Assembly: GCA_016937795.1 (NCBI GenBank)
Contig: JAFGVV010000034.1
Coordinates: forward strand, 28,210 to 92,209
Direction: 5' to 3'
Source: Paludibacteraceae bacterium
Lineage (GTDB): Bacteria; Bacteroidota; Bacteroidia; Bacteroidales; Paludibacteraceae
DNA: 64,000 nucleotides
Shown: positions 35,095-44,999 of the stretch, one piece after another
Layout: the number at the start of each line of letters is the position of its first letter
Position numbering within the stretch: position 1 is the stretch's first letter
The notes under the pieces: model-generated
What the model was told of the DNA's origin: nothing
Database searches by the model: none
Seen by the model: only the letters and a program-made list of their open reading frames with translations
Position numbers and translations under genes: made by a program

Positions 35095-38000
35095 ATGAAC
35101 AGGTTTTTCCTATTAGCACAATACGTTTTATTTTTTCTATCCTTTCCGTCGAATGTGCATGGTTCATACCATTTTCAGCCTTTTGAACTAAACGATAAAC
35201 TGCCTTCGAACTCCGTGGTACGTATGTACAACGATGCCGAAGGCTATATGTGGTTTGGTACTAAGGATGGATTGTGCCGCTTCGACGGTTATCAGATAAA
35301 AATTTTCCGATCGAGCGCACTTACTCCGGGTAAGTTGCCAAACAATGAAATTCAGTGCATTACCGGCGATGGCAAACATAAAATATGGGTGGGCACGCTC
35401 GAAGGAATTGTGATTGTGGACAAACAAACCTTTGCAGTGAGCACATTCGACCATCCACTGGTGGCGCGCGAACGTATCAATAGTATATTAATCGATAAAG
35501 AAGGATTTGTTTGGATAGGTACTTCAGGAAATGGTGTGCTTAGGCACAATCCCGAAACCGGAAAAACTGAGCAATACTCATCGCAACCACATTCGAAGAT
35601 TAAAATTCCCGATAACAATGTAAATCATATTTTTCAGGACAGTAAAGGCCGTATATGGATCTCGATGTGGCGAAATGGTCTCTTGTATATTGAACCGGAT
35701 AGTAATGAGGCTAAAAGAGTCGCTCAGATTGGTAAAGGAAATAATCCGTTTAGGTTTTTCGAAGACAATGAAGGCGAATTTTGGGTGTGCACCTGGGGTG
35801 ATGGAATGTTTAAATTGAATGAAACGTCTGGTGGGTTCAGTATTTCTCCACTCCGGTTTTCGTCCCAATCGAAAGTTGGTATTCCCGAAATTGCCTATAG
35901 TATTACACAGGATGACAACGATGGTCGTATCTGGATAGTCACTTTCAATGGGCTTTCGGTGCTTACAAAACAGACTGATGGATCTGTTACAGTAGAAAAC
36001 GGAAGATTATTGTTCGATCAATCGTCATCGGGCCTTTTTCACGAAATTATTAAGGACAGAAGGGGTAATCTCTGGGTTGGCTCAATAGGTGATGGTCTTT
36101 ATCGACTGGACTTTAATCGTTTGCCTGTGCAAAACTATTCTTTTGATTCCATGAGAGATAAGCTCAATGTGCCTGCATATATTACCAGGATAACAGAAAC
36201 ATCTGATCGGGATATGTTTGTGGTGGTTAATCGTGTTGGTGTTTTCTGGTTTAACCCCGAAACAGGTGAATCGGAGAGAATCCAGCAACCTGTGTTAAGA
36301 GCATTGAACAGTGTAAGTAATATACGTTATATTCAGCATAAATCAGAATTCTGGATAACACAGGAGGGCGAAGATATTATTTATGTAGCCCGCAAAAAGG
36401 GTAACGACTTGGAACTGATCGATTATTTTTCGCTAAACAATGACCGCACGGCTAGCGAAAACAATATTTCCTATATCTATGAAGACTCAAAAAGAAATAT
36501 CTGGATAGGAACGGGAATGGGATTGTATGTAAAGCGCTTCAGAGGTCAAATTGAAAAACTGGGACAGATGTCCTACAGTATTACGGCTCTTAAAGAAGAC
36601 AAAGCAGGCAATTTATGGATTGGTGCTGCAAAAGGTGGTGTGTTTCGTACTTCGCTTGCTACTCATGGTGATTTTCGTTTCGAAAACATACCACTCACCA
36701 TCGAAAATTATAGCAGTTACAGTGCACAAAGTATTAATGTCACACCACAGGGCGAAGTATATATTGGTACCCGCGAAGGCTGCCTTTATCTCTATAAAGA
36801 AGACGATAACAAGGCTATTGAAATAAGTGGTTTGTACGGAATCACTGAAGAGGGAATTATGGATATTCAGGTAGATAGTGAAGGCGTTCTGTGGATTTCG
36901 ACCATCAAAAGAATTGTACGCTATAATCCCGAAAATCATGCATCTACCTATTTTTCGACTGCCGATGGTCTGCAGGTCAGCTTGTTTCACAAAGATGCGG
37001 TTGCAAAACTGAAATCGGGTCAACTGCTTTTTGGTGGTAATGGTGGAATTGTGGCCTTCGATCCTTTGATGCAGGTAATGGCCGGAAATGGGAAAAAACA
37101 AAAAGTATATATTACCGATGTGTTGGTACAAAACAAATCGCTGTTCGACAGAGATGCAAAACTTAACTTCAACCCACTTAAAAACCGCATAACGCTCAAT
37201 AATTCACAGAATAATATCAGTATTGAGTTCTCGGCACTCAATTATCTGAATGCAGCAAAGATTCAGTATGCATATAAACTTTCAGGTATCGATAATGATT
37301 GGAATTATGTGGACAATACACGAAGGTTTGTAAACTATTCAGGACTTCCGGCCGGGACTTACACTTTTATGGTGCGGGCCAACGACGAAAACGGAACATG
37401 GACTGATGAAGTAACTACCATAAAAATTGAGATTGAACCGCCGCTTTATCTTACATGGTGGGCCTATTTAATCTATATTTTATTGATTGCTGTTGTCGCT
37501 GTTTTCGTCCTCAGAAATTTAAGTAATCGTATCAGACTTCGGAATGAACTTAAGATTTCGAAAATTGAAAAAGATAAATCGGAAGAGCTGGCACAGGTCA
37601 AGTTGCGCTATTTTACAAATATCTCACACGAGTTGCTTACGCCGCTCACTATTATCCTGTTGCAGATTGATAGTTTGCAACAAAAGTTAAGCAGCGATGT
37701 GGTGCAGTTCGATGTAATGCGCGACAATGTGCTCAGGCTGAAACGTCTGATACAGCAAATTCTTGTTTTCCGCAAAACCGAAAGTGGAAATATGAAACTC
37801 AAAATTCAAAACGACGATATTGTTGCTTTTGTAAATAATATCTGTCAGTCGAGTTTCCGTCCGTTGGTAAGCGAAAAGCACATCCATTTTTCAGTCAGTT
37901 TTGAAAAGGAGAGTTGTTGGGCACATTTCGATCCTGATAAACTCGATAAAGCAGTATACAATGTACTATCGAATGCTTTTAAATATACTCCGGAAAATGG

Positions 38001-39171
38001 TGAAATTAGTGTAAAAATGTCTTTCACTGAACGTCACGAAATTACTTACATGCGTTTGTCTGTTTCCGATTCAGGAAAAGGTATTGCCGAAGAGGATTTG
38101 CCGCACATATTTAAACGTTTCTATATTAGTAAAAGTGCCGATCAGAGTCAGAGTCATGGCATTGGACTGGCCCTTACTTCCGATCTGCTTCAACTTCACA
38201 AAGGTAATATCAGTGTCAAAAGTGAGATAAACGAAGGTTCGGTATTTACCATCGAAATCCCCGTTTCGGCCAATGCTTATAGCGATGAAGAATTGTCGGG
38301 CGACGAAGTCTCACAAAAGGAATTAAATGCAATTCCAATGCTGTCGGGCGAAATAACCGGAGATGAAATACCGGAAGATCAAAACGAAGTGGATAATGAG
38401 ATACAAAAGGACTTTAGTATACTTATTGCCGAAGACAACAAAGAGCTTAACAAACTGATTACTGATAGTTTTTCCGATAAATATCATGTGCTTAGTGCCG
38501 AAGATGGCGTGAAAGCCCTCGAAATTATTCGAACGAATGAAGTGGATTTGGTAATAAGCGATGTAATGATGCCGGATATGGACGGCCTAACTCTGTGTAA
38601 ATTGGTGAAAAATGATGTGGCCACAAGCCATATTCACGTGCTGATGCTTACAGCCAAAAACACCACCGAAGACCGCATCGATTGCTATAATGCAGGAGCG
38701 GATGCCTATATTGCCAAACCTTTTGAGCTGAAAGTGCTTCGTGCCCGTGTGAAGAACCTGATCACGAAACGTGTGCAAAAAACCGAAAGCTTTAAATCGA
38801 ACCAGGAAATCAATATCAGTTCAATGGAATACTCCTCTATCGACGAGGTGTTCCTCAAGCAAGCAGTTAAGGTTGTAGAGGATAAGATATCAGATGACTC
38901 GTTCGACTTCGATCAGTTTGCAATGGATATGGCCACTTCAAAATCGACTCTGCACCGCAAGCTGAAATCGCTTACCGGGCTTTCGCCAGGTGAGTTTATT
39001 CGAAATGTGCGACTCAAACATGCCGTGCAAATGCTTCACAGCAATGTGGGAAATATTTCGGAAATTGCTTTTGCCGTAGGTTTCAACGACCCGAAATATT
39101 TCAGTCGTTGCTTTAAAATTGAATTCGGAATGACACCAAAAGAATTTCAGGAAGCCCACAGGCTAAAATAA
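35095..39171 (+). CDS. Orphan hybrid two-component system regulator (HTCS)
   Basis: The start at 35095 (MNRFFLLAQYVLFFLSFP) gives a standard signal peptide; an ATG 12 codons earlier is less likely. 1358 residues. A propeller sensor (about 25-690; MWFGTKDGLCRFDGYQ, IWISMWRNGLLY) and Y_Y_Y domain (YAYKLSGIDNDWNYV) precede a membrane helix (about 790-812). HisKA has His in NISHELLTPLT (about 844), and the HATPase has NVLSNAFKYTPEN and SDSGKGIAEEDLPHIF. The receiver domain has Asp in VISDVMMPDMDG (about 1155). A C-terminal AraC-type HTH (FIRNVRLKHAVQMLHSNVG) ends the protein. No SusC/D or glycosidase genes are adjacent, so its target is elsewhere. Confidence 0.94.
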   Translation: MNRFFLLAQYVLFFLSFPSNVHGSYHFQPFELNDKLPSNSVVRMYNDAEGYMWFGTKDGLCRFDGYQIKIFRSSALTPGKLPNNEIQCITGDGKHKIWVGTLEGIVIVDKQTFAVSTFDHPLVARERINSILIDKEGFVWIGTSGNGVLRHNPETGKTEQYSSQPHSKIKIPDNNVNHIFQDSKGRIWISMWRNGLLYIEPDSNEAKRVAQIGKGNNPFRFFEDNEGEFWVCTWGDGMFKLNETSGGFSISPLRFSSQSKVGIPEIAYSITQDDNDGRIWIVTFNGLSVLTKQTDGSVTVENGRLLFDQSSSGLFHEIIKDRRGNLWVGSIGDGLYRLDFNRLPVQNYSFDSMRDKLNVPAYITRITETSDRDMFVVVNRVGVFWFNPETGESERIQQPVLRALNSVSNIRYIQHKSEFWITQEGEDIIYVARKKGNDLELIDYFSLNNDRTASENNISYIYEDSKRNIWIGTGMGLYVKRFRGQIEKLGQMSYSITALKEDKAGNLWIGAAKGGVFRTSLATHGDFRFENIPLTIENYSSYSAQSINVTPQGEVYIGTREGCLYLYKEDDNKAIEISGLYGITEEGIMDIQVDSEGVLWISTIKRIVRYNPENHASTYFSTADGLQVSLFHKDAVAKLKSGQLLFGGNGGIVAFDPLMQVMAGNGKKQKVYITDVLVQNKSLFDRDAKLNFNPLKNRITLNNSQNNISIEFSALNYLNAAKIQYAYKLSGIDNDWNYVDNTRRFVNYSGLPAGTYTFMVRANDENGTWTDEVTTIKIEIEPPLYLTWWAYLIYILLIAVVAVFVLRNLSNRIRLRNELKISKIEKDKSEELAQVKLRYFTNISHELLTPLTIILLQIDSLQQKLSSDVVQFDVMRDNVLRLKRLIQQILVFRKTESGNMKLKIQNDDIVAFVNNICQSSFRPLVSEKHIHFSVSFEKESCWAHFDPDKLDKAVYNVLSNAFKYTPENGEISVKMSFTERHEITYMRLSVSDSGKGIAEEDLPHIFKRFYISKSADQSQSHGIGLALTSDLLQLHKGNISVKSEINEGSVFTIEIPVSANAYSDEELSGDEVSQKELNAIPMLSGEITGDEIPEDQNEVDNEIQKDFSILIAEDNKELNKLITDSFSDKYHVLSAEDGVKALEIIRTNEVDLVISDVMMPDMDGLTLCKLVKNDVATSHIHVLMLTAKNTTEDRIDCYNAGADAYIAKPFELKVLRARVKNLITKRVQKTESFKSNQEINISSMEYSSIDEVFLKQAVKVVEDKISDDSFDFDQFAMDMATSKSTLHRKLKSLTGLSPGEFIRNVRLKHAVQMLHSNVGNISEIAFAVGFNDPKYFSRCFKIEFGMTPKEFQEAHRLK

Positions 39172-39212
39172 AAATTATGCTAAATATCAGCCCTTTTTTG
39201 AACCTGAATTGT

Positions 39213-39243
39213 TTTGATATTTAAGAAAAATGAACTTACTTTG
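39213..39243 (+). promoter_or_regulatory. Candidate promoter of the DUF2975-XRE operon
   Basis: A -33 TTTG (39213-39216) is followed after 19 nt by TTACTTTG (39236-39243), one base off the TAnnTTTG consensus. The operon start codon is 40 nt downstream. Confidence 0.5.
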
Positions 39244-39282
39244 TGTAGAAATTAAAAACTGTTAAAGTATTAGCACCGGATA

Positions 39283-39939
39283 ATGAAACGACTGAAATCT
39301 TTATGTATCGTACTACTGATAATATTCTTCGGAAGTCTTTATCAGGGAGCCGTAATGCCATTTATCGAAGGCTTGAAATACGGATTGGCCATAGCGCGCT
39401 ACGAATCGGATACGCAAACTCAAACCGAGGAGTTTCTGCTTATGGATGTTGTGCCCAAAATCGACGACTACATGGAAGTGTCGGAAATGAATCTCAAAAC
39501 AGGTGAGCAAGTCCTCGTTCGTCCTACCACACTTTCGGTCATTGCTCAAAACCTGCCCGATAAGCCTTTGTGGTGGATGATTTTGCAAAGTTTATACGCC
39601 TTGCTTACATTGGGTCTGCTCGTACTCGGCGTGTGGATTCCGTTTTTGGTGGTGAAAATTCTCAAGTCACTTCAAAATTCAGATGTGTTCGATCGTGTCA
39701 ATCTGGTTCGCATCAATCGTATTGGCATTATTTTGTTGGCTATGGGTATTGCCGGAAGCCTGATTCAGTTTTTAAGCATATTTCTGGCACAGTATATGGT
39801 TGACCTTACGCATTACGAATTTTCATATGCGCGTGTCATCGATTTCAATGCTCTGATAATGGGTGTGGTAATACTGATAATGAATGAAGTGTTGAGAATT
39901 TCGATTGAGATTAAAGAAGAACAGGATCTGACTATCTGA
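39283..39939 (+). CDS. DUF2975 membrane protein
   Basis: 218 residues with four hydrophobic segments: residues about 5-25, 95-125, 145-170 and 185-205. A soluble loop lies between the first and second. The arrangement and LLTLGLLVLGVWIPFLVVKI, then SLQNSDVFDRVNLVRINRIG, match DUF2975 proteins. These are regularly encoded beside a small XRE/Cro-type HTH protein, as here (51 nt downstream). The pair is thought to act as membrane sensor and regulator, but function is not established. Confidence 0.8.
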   Translation: MKRLKSLCIVLLIIFFGSLYQGAVMPFIEGLKYGLAIARYESDTQTQTEEFLLMDVVPKIDDYMEVSEMNLKTGEQVLVRPTTLSVIAQNLPDKPLWWMILQSLYALLTLGLLVLGVWIPFLVVKILKSLQNSDVFDRVNLVRINRIGIILLAMGIAGSLIQFLSIFLAQYMVDLTHYEFSYARVIDFNALIMGVVILIMNEVLRISIEIKEEQDLTI

Positions 39940-39990
39940 TACTGACGAAGTGATTTTCTGTGCTTGTATTTAAATGAATTAATAAAAGTT

Positions 39991-40203
39991 ATGCCGATAA
40001 TAGTAAATTTGGATGTAATGATGGCTAAGCGAAAAATTTCGCTTAATGAACTATCGGATAAGGTGGACATTACTCCGGCAAATCTGTCGATACTGAAAAC
40101 AGGGAAAGCAAAAGCCATTCGCTTTAGCACGCTCGAAGCTATTTGCAAGGTGCTCAACTGTCAGCCTGCCGATATTCTCGAATATCGCGATGAGGAATTA
40201 TAA
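39991..40203 (+). CDS. Small XRE/Cro-type HTH regulator paired with DUF2975
   Basis: 70 residues from ATG 39991 (MPIIVNLDVMMAKRKISLNE); an earlier ATG at 39964 would add nine residues without family support. The helix-turn-helix covers SLNELSDKVDITPANLSILK, and the C-terminal half LEAICKVLNCQPADILEY is typical of the YozG/Cro-C1 small regulators. It probably represses or activates its own operon with DUF2975. Confidence 0.88.
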   Translation: MPIIVNLDVMMAKRKISLNELSDKVDITPANLSILKTGKAKAIRFSTLEAICKVLNCQPADILEYRDEEL

Positions 40204-40208
40204 AGTCA

Positions 40209-40241
40209 AAGAGGACATCTCTTTGTGAGATGCCTTCTTTT
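40209..40241 (+). terminator. Terminator of the DUF2975-XRE operon
   Basis: AAGAGGACATCTC (40209-40221), loop TTTGT, then GAGATGCCTTCTT (40227-40239). The stem has one G-U pair and one mismatch and runs into TTTT. It begins 5 nt after the XRE stop codon. Confidence 0.7.
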
Positions 40242-40290
40242 AATAGGTGTTATATTCAACAAAAGTCCGCTTTGTAATCTTATTTTTTTG

Positions 40291-43200
40291 TTACAGTTTA
40301 GTCACTTTCCCCAAAGAAATATAGCATAAGTAACCGTCGGTTTCGTAGCCCATGCTTTTTATCAACTCCTGATATTCTTTAAGCTGTTCGATATAGGCTT
40401 CTTTCTCTCTTTTTCCGAATTTATAATCAACAACGGTAGCCTTTTTCCCTTTTATAATCACTCTGTCGGGTCGGTAAACATTTCCACCCGGAGTTAAGAT
40501 AGTTACTTCGTTCATAATCTGAAGGTCGGGTCCAAACCAGTTTTCCACTCCGGGCATCTGCCAGAATTTTTCCAGATCCGTTCTTATCTGAAGAGCATCA
40601 TGACTATCGATGCGACCTTCCGAAATCATTCGTAGAACAGCTTTCTCCTGATCAGACTTTTCTCGTATCATATTCAGAATTTCGTGCATCAAAATACCGT
40701 AATTCAGACGATTGTCGGTTATTTCGCCCTCGCCTTCAAAGTAATTTTCGCCGAAATGCCTTATCCGCAGTCGGCCTTCGGTCCCGGCAGTTGGATAAAC
40801 AGAGATGTTTGCTTTTTCTCCCTTTTTTCTTGCGGGCTTTGTATTGCTCCACAATGCTTTTCCTGCTTCAAATACCAGTTCGGCGGTTTGCACGCAGGGT
40901 ATTTCGGCAGGTTGAAGCTCAGGGTGGCTCAGCGAAAAATATATCAGCGACGACAGCGATTTCAAATCGTTTTCACTTTCGGGTTCCTTTTTAGGGGCGG
41001 GGAGCATGCAAATCAGCTCGTGGCGGGCACGTGTAAATGCTACATAGGCCACATTCAGGTTGTCGATAAACTGATGCATTTGCTCGTTGTAATAGTTTTC
41101 GGCAAAAATTGATTTACCAAGTGTTTTGTTGTATTCAACGGGTAAAAGCGATAACTCGTTGAAAGGTGCTTCTTGTGTTTCGCACCAAAGTATATTCCGG
41201 ATATTCCCTCTTGAGCTTTTTTCGAAATCCCATTCGCAGAAAGGCATTACCACTACTTTAAAGTCGAGTCCTTTCGACTTGTGAATAGTCATTACCCTGA
41301 ATGCATTTTGCTGGTCGGGCGACGAAATACATTGTTTGTCGCCATTTTTGTCCCACCACTTCAGGAAGCTGTAAAGGTCGACCGAACGGTTGGTGCTGAA
41401 TTTGAATACCACATCCTGAAAAGCCTGTACAAAAACAGCTTCACCCGGCCAGTTGCCTATGTCGAAAAGCGCTATAATGCCTTCGGTCATTCCAAAAAGC
41501 GATACATTTCGCAAAGCCATAAGGCCTGCATGTCTGTCGGCTCCCATAAGTCCGGCAAGGTCGTTTCCGATCCCATCGAAGCATAAGTTGAGGGCTTCGT
41601 TGCCTGTCATTTTCATTTCGGCACGTGCATATTCGTATCGCACAATAGTACTTTGCAACACATCGGTCGGATGCACGAATAAGCGCAACAGTCCCATGAT
41701 AAACCGCACTGCATGCGACCCTGCAATCTGCAAACCTTCGTTTCCCATTACATCATACACAAAACCTTCGCGGGCAGCTTCGGTAGTTTTGTAACTCAAA
41801 AGCGTGCGCGTCACACTCATAGCTTCGCGATTGGTTTTTACTAAAATGCCTACATCCGAAGGCTGATATCCACGTTCCTGAATATCTTCAAGTATGGCTG
41901 GCAAACGCAGAAGGCTTTTTTGTACCCATTTTTCCTCAGTATCGTCGGTAGCGATAAATTCAAACTTTACATATCCTTCGCCTGCTTTGGGTTTGGTTTT
42001 TTGTGCCACATTGCTGTAAGCATGTTCTATTTTACGTGTGAGCGACTCTAAGCGTGGGTAAACAGGCAATACTTCGTTCAGGTCGTTGTTCATCTTTTTC
42101 TGCAAAAGCCAGGCCCCCATACGGAAAAAGCTGTTGTTCAATTCCACAATGTATCTGTCGCTGCGCCAGTTGGTGTCTAATTCTTCCTCATGAATTTGTT
42201 CGGGTCGGAAATCAGTCAGTACCTGCTCGTCGAGTAGTTTCCAGTCGGAGTTTCGCCAGCGGTAAATACTTTGCTTAACGTCGCCCACTACTAAGTTGAA
42301 TTTATCCGACGACAAACTATTGTCGATGAGTGGAAAAAAATTTTTCCATTGCAGTACCGAAGTGTCCTGAAACTCATCAATCATATAATTGTCGATGTGT
42401 ATTCCCGTTTTTTCATATACAAAAGGCGTATCGCTTTCGTCGATGATGCGGTTTAGCAGCATATTGGTGTCGCTCAGCAGCATGGTGTTTTGCTCGCTCG
42501 TAAGCTTCCGTATTTGCATGGCTAAGTCGGTGAGTATGCCTAAAGTATTGATGTGTTTCAGAATAATTCCGGCCGAATTATACCTCACAATGTCGTTTCG
42601 GAGCCATTCGGTGAGTTGCTGAATTCCCTGCTGTAATCCGGAATGATAAATGCGCTCGATGGCCGCCACAGTGTCTTTCGGGGTGCTTTTTGCATAACAA
42701 TTTTCCACTGTCTCGCCCATAGCTACAAAGGTATCCTTTAGCTCGTATTTGCCTTCAGCAAATTTCCCGATCCAATTCATAGCTGAGCGTGTGCCACCTT
42801 TAAAGCTATCGGTGGTTAAGCCCACTGAACTTATCAGATCTGTAATATTTGCAACAAGCGCCTTTACTTTATCGTCGTATTCGGATTGGATATTTCTTAG
42901 TTTAGTTCTGTACTCACTCAGAAACTCCCTGTCGTGCAGTTTTCGGTTTGTTTCTTCGGCCTTGTACTGATAGCTTTCTTTAAAAATTTCTTTTCCCAAT
43001 GCATAAATACTTTCGTGCGTATCCCAGCTTTCAGAATTTTCAATGCGATCCTCGGCATATTTTGTAAGCCATTTCAGCAATTGCTCATTTTCTTTGTCCG
43101 ACAGTTCGAGAAACAGATTGTCCACAGCTTGCGAAAGTGTTTCGTCGGTATCGAGTTGCAGGTTGTAGCCGCCATGCACGCCAATATCTCGCGCAAACGC

Positions 43201-43548
43201 CCGTATTACCTGCTGAAAAAACTTGTCGATGGTGCTAATCTGAAAGGCCGAATAATCGTGCAGAATTTGAATAAGTATCCGAAGTGCTTTCTCGTCCACA
43301 CTTTCGGCACTCAGCAAAAAGCGTTTCACCAGTTGGTTGCGGTAATCCGATTCGGCATGCGAAGCCAGCGCATATAGCTCGTGCAGAATACGCGTTTTCA
43401 TTTCGTCGGTGGCTTTGTTGGTAAAAGTCACAGCCAGAATTCGCCTGTGCACATGATCGCGTGTGGGGTCGAAAAGCAAATGTATATAGTCCTGAGTGAG
43501 CCTGTAGGTTTTTCCCGAACCGGCCGAAGCACGATAGATATTCAGCAT
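40291..43548 (-). CDS. addA: UvrD-family helicase with C-terminal RecB-like nuclease (AddA-type)
   Basis: The start at 43548 (MLNIYRASAGSGKTYRL) is preferred. The frame extends 20 codons further, but that part overlaps a terminator hairpin. 1085 residues. Walker A is ASAGSGKT (residues 7-14). Further SF1A motifs are AVTFTNKATDEMKTRIL, DEFQDTSVLQWKNF (Walker B), VVGDVKQSIYRWRNSD, TIHKSKGLDFKVVVMP and YVAFTRARHELICM. A PD-(D/E)XK nuclease motif lies at the end (YRPDRVIIKGKKATVVDYKFG, then QLKEYQ). Role: double-strand-break end resection for recombination. No AddB gene lies beside it. Confidence 0.88.
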   Translation of the reverse strand: MLNIYRASAGSGKTYRLTQDYIHLLFDPTRDHVHRRILAVTFTNKATDEMKTRILHELYALASHAESDYRNQLVKRFLLSAESVDEKALRILIQILHDYSAFQISTIDKFFQQVIRAFARDIGVHGGYNLQLDTDETLSQAVDNLFLELSDKENEQLLKWLTKYAEDRIENSESWDTHESIYALGKEIFKESYQYKAEETNRKLHDREFLSEYRTKLRNIQSEYDDKVKALVANITDLISSVGLTTDSFKGGTRSAMNWIGKFAEGKYELKDTFVAMGETVENCYAKSTPKDTVAAIERIYHSGLQQGIQQLTEWLRNDIVRYNSAGIILKHINTLGILTDLAMQIRKLTSEQNTMLLSDTNMLLNRIIDESDTPFVYEKTGIHIDNYMIDEFQDTSVLQWKNFFPLIDNSLSSDKFNLVVGDVKQSIYRWRNSDWKLLDEQVLTDFRPEQIHEEELDTNWRSDRYIVELNNSFFRMGAWLLQKKMNNDLNEVLPVYPRLESLTRKIEHAYSNVAQKTKPKAGEGYVKFEFIATDDTEEKWVQKSLLRLPAILEDIQERGYQPSDVGILVKTNREAMSVTRTLLSYKTTEAAREGFVYDVMGNEGLQIAGSHAVRFIMGLLRLFVHPTDVLQSTIVRYEYARAEMKMTGNEALNLCFDGIGNDLAGLMGADRHAGLMALRNVSLFGMTEGIIALFDIGNWPGEAVFVQAFQDVVFKFSTNRSVDLYSFLKWWDKNGDKQCISSPDQQNAFRVMTIHKSKGLDFKVVVMPFCEWDFEKSSRGNIRNILWCETQEAPFNELSLLPVEYNKTLGKSIFAENYYNEQMHQFIDNLNVAYVAFTRARHELICMLPAPKKEPESENDLKSLSSLIYFSLSHPELQPAEIPCVQTAELVFEAGKALWSNTKPARKKGEKANISVYPTAGTEGRLRIRHFGENYFEGEGEITDNRLNYGILMHEILNMIREKSDQEKAVLRMISEGRIDSHDALQIRTDLEKFWQMPGVENWFGPDLQIMNEVTILTPGGNVYRPDRVIIKGKKATVVDYKFGKREKEAYIEQLKEYQELIKSMGYETDGYLCYISLGKVTKL

Positions 43549-43573
43549 ATCAGTTTTGGTTTTTTTGTTAAGT

Positions 43574-43607
43574 AAAAAAATGCCGGTGTTGCTACGAACA
43601 ACCGGCA
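43574..43607 (-). terminator. Terminator after the carboxypeptidase-like-domain gene
   Basis: On the minus strand TGCCGGTTGTT and AACACCGGCA form a strong stem (one bulge, loop CGTAGC) followed by seven T residues (complement of 43574-43580). It lies about 110 nt beyond the stop of the 43716-44999 gene and just before the addA start. Confidence 0.8.
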
Positions 43608-43715
43608 ATTTCAGCTGCTATGTGCAAAGGTAAGTAACAGGAAGAAAATAACGTCATGTTTTATCGGAAATTTCACTACCGACTGACTAAAAATGTTATT
43701 TTCTTAAGAGCTTAC

Positions 43716-44999
43716 TTAATCCTTTTTCTCCAGCTTTCTTTGTATTTTTTTAATAGCTGTTTCAATGGGTTTTTCAGGTTCAATCACATTAAACTCGCCC
43801 CAGAATTCAGGGTCGGAGAAGCCGCTTGCTTCGTCGGTAATCACTACGCCCGGACGAAGTCTGTCGCGTCGGCCCGGTGCTTTTGTATCCGAGGCATCCT
43901 CCCAGTTGGTCACAGCCATTTCTATCACATTTTCGTATTTGGTATCGAAAAGTTTGCGTTTCCATTTTACACGCAGGTCGAGCTCTATGCGACTATAGCC
44001 ATAATACCATTTTCCGTTTTGTTCAAAAAAATCCATACGATAGGTAGCCAGTTCAGGAATTACATTGGCGTTGAATGGTTTTTTTACTATAAATATTTTC
44101 GAGGCCTCCGTTTTGTTTGTAAGGTTCATGCTGAAAACAGCGCTTTTTATGGCCATACTTTGCGCATCGATATAGACTTTGCCGAAAAACAGAGGTTCGC
44201 TCTGCGGCGTGGTCTGCGAAAAGTTTATTACATATATCAATCTCTTATCCATGCGTGTTGAATGATCGAAACTAAACTGATAATTGGCAAACATGTCATC
44301 GCTGAAAATAATATGCGGATATTTTATTACATCTAAATAAAGCGAGTTGAAGGGGCCTCCCATAAGCTTAAATACCAGCGTATCGAGCTTTTCGTAATCG
44401 GCTTTCTTTCTCGATTTGTAGAGTTTCACCACGTCGGCTTTGTACGAGGGGTAGGGTTGTTTATAAATATCGACTACGGCCTCGGCCACCGACACATAAT
44501 TGCGGTTACGGCGAATTGTTTCGCGATAAAAGGCTGTCATAGCCATCTCGTTGCCAGCATAGTTTTTGCCCACATTCTCAAATACTGCTTTCATAAGGGC
44601 ATTTGCATCTTTCGATATTACGCTAACTTCGGGTAACTCAACCGACACCGGCTCCATTAAAACCCGAAAACTGCCGCCTGATGCACTTTCGGGGATCACC
44701 AGCTCATTGCGATAACCCACATACCGAAACAAAATTTTGATGTTCTTTTTCGATAGCGGAATTTTTACTATAAATTCGCCGGAGGTGTTCGATACTGTCG
44801 ATATATTTGTCTCCTGAACTGAGATATTTGCAAAAGCCAAACCATTGCCCGTACTTTTGTCGAGCACAACACCCCTGTACTCCACATATGGTTCTATTGC
44901 TTCCCCGGCAAGTGCACTAACCGACCATAACCAGGCTGCAAGTATCAAAAACATTAAAGCAAACCAGTTGTTTTGTGTGAGCATATTTTTCATATCCAT
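43716..44999 (-). CDS. Secreted protein with carboxypeptidase-like regulatory (CarboxypepD_reg-like) domain
   Basis: 427 residues. A signal peptide (about 1-32) is followed by a CarboxypepD_reg-like beta-sandwich (about 42-118; VEYRGVVLDKSTGNGLAFAN), as found at the N-terminus of many Bacteroidota outer-membrane proteins. The rest (about 130-427) is mixed alpha/beta with LMKAVFENVGKNYAGNEMAM and FYRETIRRNRNYVSVAEAVV, like families of uncharacterised cell-envelope proteins of the phylum. A lysine-rich tail (IETAIKKIQRKLEKKD) ends it. There is no barrel signature or T9SS domain. The function is unknown; it is probably periplasmic or outer-membrane associated. Confidence 0.7.
   Translation of the reverse strand: MDMKNMLTQNNWFALMFLILAAWLWSVSALAGEAIEPYVEYRGVVLDKSTGNGLAFANISVQETNISTVSNTSGEFIVKIPLSKKNIKILFRYVGYRNELVIPESASGGSFRVLMEPVSVELPEVSVISKDANALMKAVFENVGKNYAGNEMAMTAFYRETIRRNRNYVSVAEAVVDIYKQPYPSYKADVVKLYKSRKKADYEKLDTLVFKLMGGPFNSLYLDVIKYPHIIFSDDMFANYQFSFDHSTRMDKRLIYVINFSQTTPQSEPLFFGKVYIDAQSMAIKSAVFSMNLTNKTEASKIFIVKKPFNANVIPELATYRMDFFEQNGKWYYGYSRIELDLRVKWKRKLFDTKYENVIEMAVTNWEDASDTKAPGRRDRLRPGVVITDEASGFSDPEFWGEFNVIEPEKPIETAIKKIQRKLEKKD

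Noticed and set aside
43549..43608. N-terminal extension of the AddA-type gene
   Set aside because: The added codons overlap a strong terminator hairpin; the helicase begins naturally at MLNIYRASAGSGKT.
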